Source: Bryopsis sp. KO-2023
Lineage: Eukaryota; Chlorophyta; Ulvophyceae; Bryopsidales; Bryopsidaceae
Assembly (NCBI GenBank): GCA_030272585.1
Contig: BSYQ01000010.1
Coordinates: 4,774,001-4,838,000, forward strand
DNA: 64,000 bases
Direction: 5' to 3'
Below are positions 20,280-31,872 of the stretch, in pieces. The notes under the pieces were generated by a model. The model did not search any database. It had not been told where the DNA came from and saw only the letters and a list, made by a program, of their open reading frames with translations. Numbering within the stretch: the stretch's first letter is position 1; the number at the start of each line of letters is the position of its first letter. The position numbers and the translations under genes were made by a program.

Positions 20280-21595
20280 GCCTACTATCTCATTTTTTTT
20301 CTTTTTTCGGGTTCTCGGACAGTCCCCTCCAAGGGTTGCACGCAACCAGATTTTCTACAGCCTTTTCTTTTTTTAGTGATGACTCGTCATCCCTGTTTTT
20401 CTTTCGGAGTCTCTCACAGTGGAAATCAGGCGAGGTTGGGCCCATGTTCCACACAGACTGATTACAGTCTGACTAATCGGAATAGATTGTTGTGAGGAAG
20501 TTAGACGATCGAGAGGAGGGAAGAGTTAGATCGATGTGAGGAAGTTAAGTTACTGGAATGGATGTGAAACGACGCTTGACAGAAACTGGGGAAGGTATTT
20601 ATCGGGAAGGAAACCCGGAACAATCTAACAGTGTAAGAAAGACTCAAACGATCCACAGCTCGTTTCACGCAAGGATTGGGAAAACATGGGTTTCACTGTA
20701 CAAGAGCACAATGAAGTGCATATTTTTGGCAGTTTGCTCAAGGGTCTCCATTTTTTTTTTTCGACATCTGATTCATCTACACAAGAACCTAATTGGTAAA
20801 ATCTCACCAGCAAATCATAATTGAAAACATATTTTGCTTGCGCAATCATTCTCTTTGTGTAGGAGTGTTTAATTCTAAAGAAAATCCTGATATTTGGAAA
20901 ATGTTGGGTTGCGCCAGGAGGATGCCAGCCAGTATGCAGCTGAGACATAAATATTCAGTCAGTGTGCAGCTGGGATATGCATTCCCAACACAATTCAAAT
21001 CTTATCTTAACGAATGGGCACAATAAATGGAAAAAAGAATGTGTAATTGTTCTATGAATGACAACAGAATTTCATCATAAAGTGTTCACACCCGCAGCAA
21101 CAATGCCTGTAGAAGGGAATGATACAGCTACACAAAATATACCAGTCTACACGAGTCTACATTTTGTAGACTGGTGGACCACATGAAGGCTGACAATGAG
21201 TGGTCAATTTCCATGAATTTCTTTTCGACTGTCACTGATGCTTTGACAACTCCTGTCACACCATTAAAACTCAACACAGCAGAAACTGGAAAAGACATGA
21301 AGACACCATGCTCTGATATTTCTATTCCGCACGTTACAAACAAAGAACTTCACAAGATATTGTTACTCCCTCAGAAGCAACTCCTTCCATAAGTGAATTC
21401 GTGAGAACATAAAAAAAAATAAACTCCAGAGTACCCACTCCTCTCAGTCTCCCCAATCAATTCATCTTCTCATATGGCCATTCTGAAAAGTAAGAAAAAA
21501 AATTCAATAGACCAGAAAAAAAATTCAATAGACCAGGTCTATTTCTTCAAGATAAAGATTTTCTTTTTCCAACGAGGGCAATCCTGGCACAAAAA
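20280..21595. other. Non-coding stretch between the retroelement and RbcS
   Basis: The first ~280 bases may belong to the 3' end of the outer retroelement: a twice-repeated TGTGAGGAAGTTA and a purine-rich run near 20506-20525 are seen, but no LTR can be defined. Beyond that I see no convincing gene. A 9-bp inverted repeat (CCAGTCTAC / GTAGACTGG) lies at 21142-21174. The rest would hold the RbcS 3' end. Confidence 0.5.
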
Positions 21596-22495
21596 TTACC
21601 AGCCACCCCTCCTTCCACCACCACCACCGCCCATGCTGGTCTCGCCAACAGACCTCTGGTCGGGATCTTGGTAGTCAGTGGCATTTGCTGGCCTGTGGAC
21701 AAGGAACCCAGCCACCTGCACCTGCCTCACGGAATCAAATCCCACAATACGGAGGTAAGCATCAGGGAAGGTCCTGACACAGTTGTAGATCTCCTGCTGG
21801 ACCTGGGAGGGGTCGGTGCAGCCAAACATGGGCAACTTCCACATAGTCCAGTATTTGTTGTCGTTGTAGTTCTGTGGAACATCAAAACAGAGCATCAACT
21901 CACGCCGCCCAGGCTTGGGAAAGTCTCAGTAATCGGAGAGCGAAGGAGAATCTCAAGAACGTACCGAGGTGATTGGGCCGAAACGAACGCACTCTTTGCT
22001 GGAAATGTAAGCGTGTTCGCTGTCCGCGAACTCGAGGCAAGGGGTCCAGCCATTCCTGGTGATGTAGTGGACCTGGTGGGCGATCTCGTCCTCGGTCAGA
22101 GGGGGCAAATAGGACAAAGTCTCGAAGAACCTGTACAAAGCAGACAACGCAGCTCGACCCAAGTATTCCCCACTCCGCGCACAGGACTTCTAAAGAGGAT
22201 AAATAGATCTAGTCAAACAAGCTGTTCAAAATACCCACGATCGCTCCAAACGCTGGGAGTGAGTGGCCGCCGCCAAATCTAGAAACAAAACTTGTAGCAT
22301 TTAACGAGCGCGCTCCCACGATACGATCTGGACTCACTTGTTGTTGTGGGGAGTCCAGGTCAACATTTGCCTCGCGGCAACTCCATTGACAACTGGAGCT
22401 CGGGGCTGGACGCCGGGGGTGTTACCAGAGGTGACCCTCGGGGCCTTGGGTGCGACGGGAACAACAACCTTAGACGCGGTCAGGTTCAAAGCCAT
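21596..22495 (-). CDS. RBCS: Rubisco small subunit precursor
   Basis: Small subunit of the CO2-fixing enzyme in the chloroplast stroma. Exons 22495-22338, 22130-21965 and 21871-21596 give 199 residues; the phases close exactly. Residues 1-43 are an Ala/Val/Pro-rich plastid transit peptide with no acidic residues; the mature part starts [10 protein letters not shown]. Hallmarks: [43 protein letters not shown]. The loop between FAD and YWTMW has the same length as in Chlamydomonas (longer than in land plants), hence chlorophyte-type. Oddity: the chain continues 16 residues past the usual DQRSV end as [16 protein letters not shown]. Its start is the only Met before the transit peptide in this exon with good context; an upstream in-frame start exists but would spoil the presequence. 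Confidence 0.95.
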
Positions 22496-25186
22496 TTTGC
22501 CGCAAAAGAATAGGCGGAGAACGAGAGAGAGCGAGTTTGTGTGAAAATCGGTGGAAACAAAACGGAAGTCAGCGAACGCTGTGCGATTGCAGACGAAGCG
22601 TGGTGGGTATAAAAGGGAGCGACACTGGCTGAGATTGAGGGGAAAGGCAGACGTGGTCGTGACGCACGCCATGATTGAAGTTACCGAAAGCGACTTGGAG
22701 GGAGAGAAACATTCTCTTCTTGGCAGGGCGGTGGTCGATATGACTTTGGAGCGGACGCATCAGTCTGACGAACCACTATGTACCCCACGTGCCCCAAGGC
22801 GGCGGCGTGTGGGGCTGCCCCCCAAACATGGATTGCAGCTCTCTGAAGCCGAATGATTCACCGTGGAGGTGGGGGGATTGATCGACAGAACTTCTTTGAA
22901 ATGCACTGATGGCTCTTAAATTCTGTCTGCACATTTTTTTGGTGTTATTTTGATGGTCTTGTTGTGAATCGCTTTTTTTCTTTTCTTTGCTTGATGCTGC
23001 TGGAAACGCCGCCATAGCTGCAGAAACAAAAAAGGGAAATAGCGTTTGGAATATGATTCAAGTGATAGACTTAAAATTTTGTTTCAGTTATTGTGGGCTT
23101 CGCTGCAACAGGCAATGCAACAGCTCGGCAGGGTGATGAGGAAACGAACGGTTTACTGTGCTGCAGTACTGCAGTGCTTTGTTCACTCATGGATAAAGTT
23201 GTTTTTTTCCACATCGAATTTTACGCAATCAACCTGAGAAAACGCACAGCGAGTTTACAAAACCCTTTTTTCAGGTTTTTTGTATTGATTGTATGAATCT
23301 GCAATGAATGCCTTCCCCCCTTTATTTCAGTGCCTCATTTGTCTCTGGGTTTCATGTATTTCTTTTTCTCTAATTTTCTGTTTTGCTGCATGAAATTCTG
23401 AGATTGAGATCTGCATAAAAATTTGAAGTTCACACTCTGCAGGACAAAAAGAGTGTTCAACCCATGAAACCCGTGAAATACAAACATAGGATGTGGGCTG
23501 CATCTATGAGGAAATTACTAATATAGAATGATGTGACCACCAGCCTTGTCTTGGCAGCCATGAGATGAATCGTGAAGGAGTGGCATTGGAGAGTCGGGTT
23601 TGATTTTAAAGTGAATCTTTGAGTGATGTGGGAAGTACGAAAAAAAGGTTCAGAAACCGCATGCGATTTAACATCAGCAAGAGAGGCGAGAGGAAAGGAA
23701 TTTTGTTACAAACCTCAATGCAGAAAACCCACCCTTCATCGATAACTGCATCAGGTTCTTGTAATTCCGGTCCAACTTCTCTCCAAACACCCACAAACAC
23801 CTCCGCCAAAAGAAGTCTGTAATCTGTCTCCACCCATCTTTCAGAAACCGACGAGCACTCATTTTTGTACAGGGGTCCACAGCGAAAGGTTCTCAACGTT
23901 CTGGGCCGCTGGAGTCACGACATTCATTGGAAGTGACAAGATAATCCATTGAGTTGCTGAATGTGCTTCGTTTTGGTGTTCCTTCAAGGAATTAGTATTT
24001 TTTGGAGTGTAATCATGTATGCTCCTTTCACTGTGCATGTGTTTTTCAATGAGAATGATGCATTTTTTCGCTCTCATGCCTCTGTCTTTAATTGCAGCTC
24101 CTTTCGCAGCTGTTTTGCTTTAAAGGTTTGATCACCTCCAAACTTAGCACCATCTTTGAATCCTGGCAGACTGGACTTGCATATAGAACCTGTCGATAAG
24201 ACGGCCCCTTTCAGAATGTCTGAATGTTGAGCAGCAGCTGAATCTACATTCCAAAAACTTCAAATGCCTGCTTGTTCCGACACTTTTTGAAAGAACTGGG
24301 GTACTTTTTGAGAACATGATGCATGCCTTCAACACACACCCCTGTGTTTTCCCTGTTCTTTTTTTTTGGAAGGAGTTCCTGGCCGCTACAGTGCAGTGGC
24401 CATGGACTTTAGGTACTGTTTCGGACAGTCTCAAAAGAGAATAAAGGTTACACAGAAACGCAATTAGAAGAATATCTCAGCTATGTCTCCCCTCCCCTCC
24501 CCCCCCTCTATCCTTTCAACACCATTCGCCAACGAGACCAAGGGGAGTCGAACCCCTCGAAAGGCTCCGAGCGTCCCTTGTCTATATTTAATCCCACCTC
24601 CAGGGAAAACGATGAACTCTTCTGGGTTGCAAACGTTCCAGTCCTTGTCTTGGGGGAACGTTCGAGCGGTTCGTCAATCTCTTCCAACATTTCGGCCATG
24701 GTGGGAAGGATCTCGTAATCCGCACTGGCAGATTTCGAGAACGTACGGGAAGACACCACCCTCAAACCTCCTCGGATTTAGGATTTGCGGACAGGGAATG
24801 CATTGGATATGGTCCCAATTTCGCCGCACACCGTTCGGTCGATTCTGATGAATCTAGACGCAAGAACACTCTCAGCTAACGGACAAAATTCTCCCGCGAC
24901 AAGGGTGTCGACTGATTTACCCGCACCACAAATTTCCTTTAGACAATTTGCAACCACAATCCCCACACCACTGGTTGAGGCTCGCTGCTTCCTCTGCCGT
25001 TCGCTCTGTCTTCATCCAATCCAGACTGACTCGCCAGAACCAAGACTTCGCGGACGGTCAGCACCTGCCACAGCCAGACCACCGCCACCCCTAATAAAGT
25101 GCACGCACCCCTCCATACTGCGTTCTGAAAACGGTGGGCCCCTCCCTAGCCAAGCACAGCGCCAGTTGACGAAGTTTGAGAAAAAC
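22496..25186. other. Gene-poor interval upstream of RbcS and of the Pro-rich gene
   Basis: Must hold the RbcS promoter (right of 22495) and the 5' region of the Pro-rich glycoprotein gene. A TATAAAA on the plus strand (22608-22614) points away from RbcS. Several short open frames of 60-120 codons occur on both strands (for example 23606-23896 and 24508-24765 minus, 24785-25186 plus), but none has splice-consistent extension or a known motif, so I do not call them. Confidence 0.5.
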
Positions 25187-28100
25187 ATGTGCAGGATGCG
25201 CGTGATAGTCCTTCTACTGCTCGCCTGTTGGCTGCAAGGCAGCGACGTAATTGGTACGTGTTGGGGGGTGACAGGGGGGGTTCAGTACAGCGTGATACTG
25301 TTGCACTAAAAAGCTAGCTTGGGCGTGTCGTCGCTGTGTTGGGCTCGTTTTCGCCTTGAGACCTCGGATAATAGTGAGAAAGATCCCACGAACAGCGTAG
25401 ATGCTCGTCACCAGGGGAAGACGGGGGGGTCGCACCATTTGCCTCTCCCTCGCGTCGAACTACGCCCGCTTGCTCTCAGGGCGCGACCGTCAGGTCGACT
25501 GTCGCGCGTGTAACAGAGAAAAATCTACACGAGAGGGATAACTGACCTCGTAGCAAGGCCTGGCGCGATTGCGCGCGTTCGAAACAGACCGCCCCGTAGC
25601 GCTGGGAGATGAGTCGCATGGAACTTGTGGAGGTCATGTTTGACACGTTTCTCTTGTACGACCAAGCTAACAAACGCAACCGGAGTCTTCTCCCGAGAAA
25701 GAGTCCCTCCCCTACCACAGTTCATCTTGTCATCCAGGAGTAACATACTCAGAATTGAAGCAGCATTGGATCGATTTAAATTTATGCTACTACTGTTACC
25801 CTGGTCGATATCAAAACATAACTTTTTAACCATTGGTTTGTCCTTCCCACCAGTTTCTGCTCAACCACCACCCCCACCTGCAACTCCAGCTCCTCCACCA
25901 CCACCAGCCACCCCGGCTCCTCCTCCACCACCAGCCACCCCGGCTCCTCCACCACCACCCGCCACCCCAGCTCCTCCACCACCACCAGCCACCCCAGCTC
26001 CTCCTCCACCACCAGCTACTCCAGCGCCTCCTCCTCCTCCCGCCACTCCAGCCCCTCCTCCACCTCCTGCCACCCCGGCTCCTCCACCACCACCAGCTAC
26101 TCCAGCCCCTCCTCCACCACCCGCCACCCCAGCCCCTCCTCCACCCCCCGCCACTCCGGCTCCTCCTCCACCACCAGCCACTCCAGCTCCTCCTCCTCCT
26201 CCTGCCACCCCAGCTCCTCCACCACCTCCCGCCACTCCGGCTCCTCCACCACCACCAGCCACGCCAGCTCCTCCACCACCACCAGCAACGCCGGCTCCTC
26301 CACCACCCCCCGCCACTCCAGCCCCTCCTCCACCACCTGCCACGCCAGCTCCTCCACCACCACCGGCTACTCCAGCCCCTCCTCCACCCCCCGCCACTCC
26401 GGCTCCTCCTCCACCACCAGCCACTCCAGCTCCTCCTCCTCCTCCTGCCACCCCAGCTCCTCCACCACCTCCCGCCACTCCGGCTCCTCCACCACCACCA
26501 GCCACGCCGGCTCCTCCACCACCACCAGCAACGCCGGCTCCTCCACCACCCCCCGCCACTCCGGCTCCTCCTCCACCACCAGCCACTCCGGCCCCTCCTC
26601 CACCACCAGCCACTCCAGCCCCTCCTCCACCACCTGCCACGCCAGCTCCTCCACCACCACCGGCTACTCCAGCCCCTCCTCCACCCCCCGCCACTCCGGC
26701 TCCTCCTCCACCACCAGCCACTCCAGCTCCTCCTCCTCCTCCTGCCACCCCAGCTCCTCCACCACCTCCCGCCACTCCGGCTCCTCCACCACCACCAGCC
26801 ACGCCGGCTCCTCCACCACCGCCGGCTACTCCAGCCCCTCCTCCACCCCCCGCCACTCCAGCTCCTCCTCCTCCTCCTGCCACCCCAGCTCCTCCACCAC
26901 CCCCCGCCACTCCGGCTCCTCCTCCACCACCAGCCACCCCGGCTCCTCCTCCACCACCAGCTACTCCAGCCCCTCCTCCTCCTCCTGCCACCCCAGCTCC
27001 TCCACCACCCCCCGCCACTCCGGCTCCTCCTCCACCACCAGCCACCCCGGCTCCTCCTCCACCACCAGCCACCCCAGCTCCCCCACCACCACCAGCCACG
27101 CCAGCTCCTCCACCACCACCAGCTACTCCAGCCCCTCCTCCACCTCCCGCCACTCCGGCTCCTCCACCACCACCAGCCACGCCAGCTCCTCCACCACCAC
27201 CAGCTACTCCAGCCCCTCCTCCACCTCCCGCCACTCCGGCTCCTCCACCACCACCATCCACGCCAGCTCCTCCACCACCACCAGCTACTCCAGCCCCTCC
27301 TCCTCCTCCAGCCACCCCAGCTCCTCCTCCTCCCCCCGCCACTCCGGCTCCTCCTCCACCACCAGCCACCCCGGCTCCTCCACCACCACCAGCCACGCCA
27401 GCTCCTCCTCCACCTCCCGCCACTCCGGCTCCTCCTCCACCCCCCGCCACTCCAGCTCCTCCACCACCACCAGCTACTCCAGCCCCTCCTCCACCCCCCG
27501 CCACTCCAGCTCCTCCACCACCATCAGCTACTCCAGCGCCTCCCCCTCCTCCTGCCACGCCAGCTCCTCCACCACCACCGGCTACTCCAGCCCCTCCTCC
27601 ACCCCCCGCTACTCCGGCTCCTCCTCCACCTCCCGCCACTCCAGCGCCTCCTCCTCCTCCTGCCACCCCAGCTCCTCCACCACCACCAGCTACTCCAGCC
27701 CCTCCTCCTCCTCCGGCCACCCCAGCTCCTCCTCCTCCACCAGCCACTCCAGCACCACCTCCTCCGGCAACTTCCCCTCCCCCACCAGCCACTCCAGCTC
27801 CACCTCCTCCTGCAACTCCCGCTCCCCCACCAGCCACTCCAGCTCCACCCCCACCTGTAACTCCAGCTCCTCCACCAGCCACTCCAGCACCACCTCCTCC
27901 GGCAACTCCCGCTCCCCCACCAGCCACTCCAGCTCCACCCCCACCTGCAACTCCCGCTCCTCCACCAGCCACTCCAGCACCACCTCCTCCGGCAACTCCC
28001 GCTCCCCCACCAGCCACTCCAGCCCCACCTCCTCCGGCAACTCCCGCTCCTCCACCAGCCACTCCAGCCCCACCCCCACCTGCAACTCCAGCTCCTCCAC

Positions 28101-28837
28101 CAGCCACTCCAGCACCACCCCCACCTGCAACTCCAGCTCCTCCACCAGCCACTCCAGCCCCACCTCCTCCGGCAACTCCCGCTCCCCCACCAGCCACTCC
28201 AGCCCCACCTCCTCCGGCAACTCCCGCTCCTCCACCAGCCACTCCAGCCCCACCCCCACCTGCAACTCCAGCTCCTCCACCAGCCACTCCAGCACCACCC
28301 CCACCTGCAACTCCAGCTCCTCCACCAGCCACTCCAGCACCACCTCCTCCGGCAACTTCCCCTCCCCCACCAGCCACTCCAGCTCCACCTCCTCCTGCAA
28401 CTCCCGCTCCTCCATCAGCCACTCCATCCCCTCCACCGCCATCAGCCACTCCATCCCCTCCACCGCCATCAGCCACTCCAGCCCCTCCACCGCCACTTGT
28501 TTTTTCTGATGACGTCGAAGAACAACGTTCCGATCTTGATTCTTTTTTCAGTGGAGCCACCACGACTCTAACTAGTGAAGATCGACAAGATCTTATTGAT
28601 AGTCTTGGAAATGGGAACGGAAATGGGAACGGAAATGGGAACGGCAATGGGAACGGCAATGGGAACGGCAATGGGAACGGCAATGGGAACGGCAATGGGA
28701 ATGGAAATAGGAACGGCAATGGGAACGGAAACGGGGATGATAACACTAGTGTTTCCGATCTTATCGGCGATGGGAATGGCGATGGAGATCGTAGTGAAGA
28801 TTTGAAAAATTTCATCGATGGTGTCCGTGATGAATGA
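25187..28837 (+). CDS. Giant secreted hydroxyproline-rich-type glycoprotein
   Basis: Two exons, 25187-25253 and 25854-28837, 1016 residues; intron GT-AG with a CCCACCAG acceptor. Exon 1 encodes a signal peptide (MCRMRVIVLLLLACWLQG), and maturation probably falls near VSAQ. The body is about 70 copies of PPPPPATPA (27 bp), then about 15 copies of a 15-residue PPPATPA/PPPPATPA pair. Pro blocks with Ala/Thr are typical substrates of prolyl hydroxylation and arabinosylation in extensins and algal wall or matrix HRGPs. The C terminus (about 28496-28837) is different: acidic, with a Gly-Asn dipeptide run and an Asp-rich end, and could bind Ca2+. AATAAA follows at 28970. The upstream frame is also open, so an earlier start cannot be excluded. 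Repeat number will vary between individuals and assemblies. Confidence 0.85.
25865..28490 (+). repeat. 27-bp coding minisatellite (PPPPPATPA)n
   Basis: Tandem CCN-rich units, about 70 of 27 bp, then about 15 of 45 bp. No stop occurs in several frames on either strand, which creates long shadow frames. Confidence 0.95.
28607..28735 (+). repeat. 12-bp coding repeat (Gly-Asn)n
   Basis: About ten copies of AATGGGAACGGC and close variants near the 3' end of the Pro-rich gene. Confidence 0.9.
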
Positions 28838-30619
28838 TGATTTTCTTCTCTCAGAACAGAGGTATGGATGTACATATTACATGAATATCAAGAGTAATAT
28901 CAAAATATGCCTATGATCCACTGCATTGGATGTGTGAGTGGGGAGATAGAGAGCAAAAGTTGCATTTGGAATAAACTCCCTTGCGTGACTGAAATATTTG
29001 AGGTCCAGGATACTTGTCTTGTGTTAAAAAGTGTGATTCTGCTGTAGTTTAACATTGTTCCTTGCCGCTTGCAGGAACACTTTTCACTCTAAGAGGAAGA
29101 TGCACAGTTGCACGATGATAGTATGGGAGGGGACCAGTCCATGTTGTGGACTCATGATAAAATTGTATCTTGCCATGTTTGCTGCGCGTGATTGTGGAAA
29201 ACCATCATTTTTTAAGTTTTTTCCTGTGCAACTTACTTTTCTTATATCGATGGCCTATGTCGTGCCAAGAGTAGATGTTATGCTGGAAACGCTGCCAGCA
29301 ACAAATATTCTGAATGAGAAACTGTGAGAATGGCTCAGGTTTTAGGTCAGAAGAAATGGGATTTGGGTGTTGTGATTTCTTCGATCTATCTTCTTTAATT
29401 AAATTTTTGGGCTAGGAGGAATGGGATTTGGGTAGGCATGTTTTTTTATTTTTATTTCATGGGTGTTTGAAACAATATTTTAATGTGATCAAATGTGGGT
29501 AAAGTAAAAAAATGTGGAAAAATCATGTTCTCTAAACATGGATAGTATGAAGTTAGCACAGCAGGAATCATTGCCTGACTCAGGGAATAATAGATGATTA
29601 TCTATCGTCACGACGATATCTGCATGCAGTGAGCTGATAAGAATTTCCCGCATAAAACCACAAAAGACATTACCAAGCCATTCAAAAATACTGTCTGATT
29701 TGTTCTGTGCAACACTTCATAGACGTGAATAGATCAAATCACTCTTCAGATGCTTCCATTTCTTCAATTGCTAGTGACAGCTGAATGTGTTTCTTTTTAA
29801 CCATGCGAAGGTCGATACTAAGACCAGATTCTTTTTCAAAGAAAGACGTCTTTCTTCTATCCACATAAAAGCCGGTTCTGGCCACTAACTTTTCCCCAAT
29901 CTAAGGTTGTATGATTCAGTCTTTAACTCCGATTGGAAATTTAGGAAAATATCCAGGTCCAATAACAAGATTTCTCTTGCAAGTCTGATAATGCATCTTC
30001 TCAAGGTGGTTGGAGGATGTGCGCTGGTGGATGGGTTACGAGCAATTGTTCAAAACAATGGGACGTTTTCACACTGCCATTATTGTCTCCTGAAAACCAA
30101 CGTATTTTTCCTTGGCTCCATCGTTGTTGCCTGCGGGTTCACTCTCACCAAACATACTTGCAAGCACCAACAAATTTACACAAGGTCCCAAGTCAGTAGT
30201 ATAAATTATTTCATTGCTATACCTGGCTGTGAAGTCTTTCTTTAAAGATGTACAGAAACCGAAACCATCCAGGGGGTTGGAAAGCTAACACAGGGCCCCT
30301 TCGATACCACAGAATTCCCCAATGAACTGGGGAGTGATGGACATTCGCTGGGCGATGTGGTCGCCGTACAATATCCCGCTGGCAGAGAAAATAGAGTCAT
30401 ACCAGTTGGCACGAGATCTACGATATGTCGTGAGGCCAGCGTCCAGGACCAGCGCGCGTTTCCTTTCCTGTGGGCTATCAAAACCACCCTGGTGACTTAT
30501 CGAGCCTGACGCCGGTTTTTTTCACGGAGGTAAATAAGCGCTCACACCGTCGCAGTGCATGAAGACAATGGGATTGGAGCGTGACTTGCTTGTGTGTCGT
30601 TTCGACAGGTTCAAGCAAG
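28838..30619. other. Intergenic, no gene recognised
   Basis: AT-rich. Starts with the 3' region of the Pro-rich gene. An open plus-strand stretch at about 30246-30510 precedes the Mpv17-family gene and ends in a stop before it; no family match, possibly leader sequence. Just upstream of the Mpv17 ATG, TTTCGACAG could be a splice acceptor for a 5'UTR intron. Confidence 0.4.
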
Positions 30620-31872
30620 ATGGTCGTCACGGGCAAGACGTTGAGTCTATCCACAACAGCAGGACAGGCGTGGTCCCACTACCGCTCGTCGCTCAAGAGA
30701 GCACCGTTGCTGACTAAGAGCATCACATCTTTTGTTGGCTTCGGAGTGGGGGACATCATTGCGCAGGTGGCCTGTGGCGGGGGCAAAAAGAAGTTCGACT
30801 TGAAACGGACAGCGCATCTGGCCATATTTGGAGGTGCTCTTGCTGGCCCCATTGCACACTATTGGTTTTGTGCACTCGATCAGGTATAGTGCATGCCTCA
30901 AGGATTGCTTTTTCTTCTTCTCACTTTGGGTTATCCCCAAGTGACTCCAGGTTTAAAAGTGATCGTTTTTGTGGGCACACCAAAACAGTGTCGAATATAA
31001 AAAACATCAAGAGAGTCAGGAGGCAGCATTGGGATGCTGAGTGAACTGCTCAGCTCATTCAACGTGGAATAATAAGGGCAGCATAATGTCCCTGAAAAAT
31101 GATTGTCGCTCCCTCTGGTGAAAGCCACTGAGGGCAGTTGTGTTTTAATTTTTTTTTAGAGAATCATGGCTCACAATCCAAAGCATCCTGTTGCCATCAT
31201 CACCAAGGCCACTCTTGATCAGATCATCATGGCACCACTGGGCAACTGTATTTTCTACACGGCTATGTGCACGATGAGAGGTGTACCTGGGCAATCAATG
31301 GCTGAAATCGAGGAGAAGCTCGTCCCCACTGTTCTGTCCTCGTACAAATTGTGGCCAGCTGCCCACCTCATCAATTTCGCACTGATTCCTTCGCACATGA
31401 GGGTTTTGTACATTAACATCGTTTCGGTGAGTTGGGGCTAGCTGTGTGAAGGGGTCGAAACTGGACCATTGTTTCTTATTGAATTTGATCCTGTCGTATG
31501 CTTTCAGTGGCAGGAATAAATGTACATGCCTTTCAGTGAATTCTTAGAATTTTTGCACAGCTCTGAAATATAAATCATGGTGGTGGTGGATCACATGCAT
31601 GTGTCAAAGTTGGAATTTGGGGAATTCGTAACTTTCAGAAATGTGAATTATTGTGGGAGTAAGAATAGATTTATGAGTTTTATTTATTTGTGCAAAAGTT
31701 ATACATTTAGATGGTTGATTGAAAAAGTGTGTCAAGCCATCTTGGTTAGTTGCTCAAACAAGTGCTATTTTCCTTTTTTTTTCAGATTTTTTGGGCAGGC
31801 ATGCTCTCCACGATTTCGAATCGAAAACCCGCACAAGAGAATGTCAAAGAAATGGCGACATGCACAATCTAA
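30620..31872 (+). CDS. Mpv17/PMP22-family membrane protein
   Basis: Integral membrane protein of the Mpv17/PMP22/Sym1 family, found in inner mitochondrial or peroxisomal membranes and thought to form a channel. Exons 30620-30883, 31160-31426 and 31786-31872, all phase 0, 205 residues, the usual length. Family marks: an N-terminal W-x2-Y-x2-L-x3-P-x2-T-K-x-I-T-x3 pattern (WSHYRSSLKRAPLLTKSIT), GDIIAQ, GPIAHYWF, LDQ in exon 1; DQIIMAPLGN, YKLWPAAHLINFALIPSHMRVLYIN in exon 2; and FWAGMLS in exon 3. The start ATG follows a possible 5'UTR acceptor. Which organelle cannot be told from sequence alone. Neighbours give no functional hint. Confidence 0.93.

Noticed and set aside
22608-22614. TATAAAA as RbcS TATA box
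   Set aside because: It reads on the plus strand while RbcS is on the minus strand; no plus-strand gene starts just downstream.
24536-24560. tRNA-like word GAGTCGAACCCC
   Set aside because: No acceptor stem or anticodon arm can be paired around it; no tRNA gene was found in the window by eye.
24508-24765. Minus-strand 85-codon frame starting MRVVSSRTFSKSASA, resembling a presequence
   Set aside because: No homologous motif, no splice-consistent extension, and the region is open in several frames.
25861-28875. 1004-codon minus-strand frame (GGGGGAGVAG repeats) and a 675-codon alternative plus frame
   Set aside because: Shadows of the stop-free coding minisatellite. The plus frame chosen has a signal peptide, a splice-consistent exon 1 and a non-repetitive C terminus; the others have none of these.
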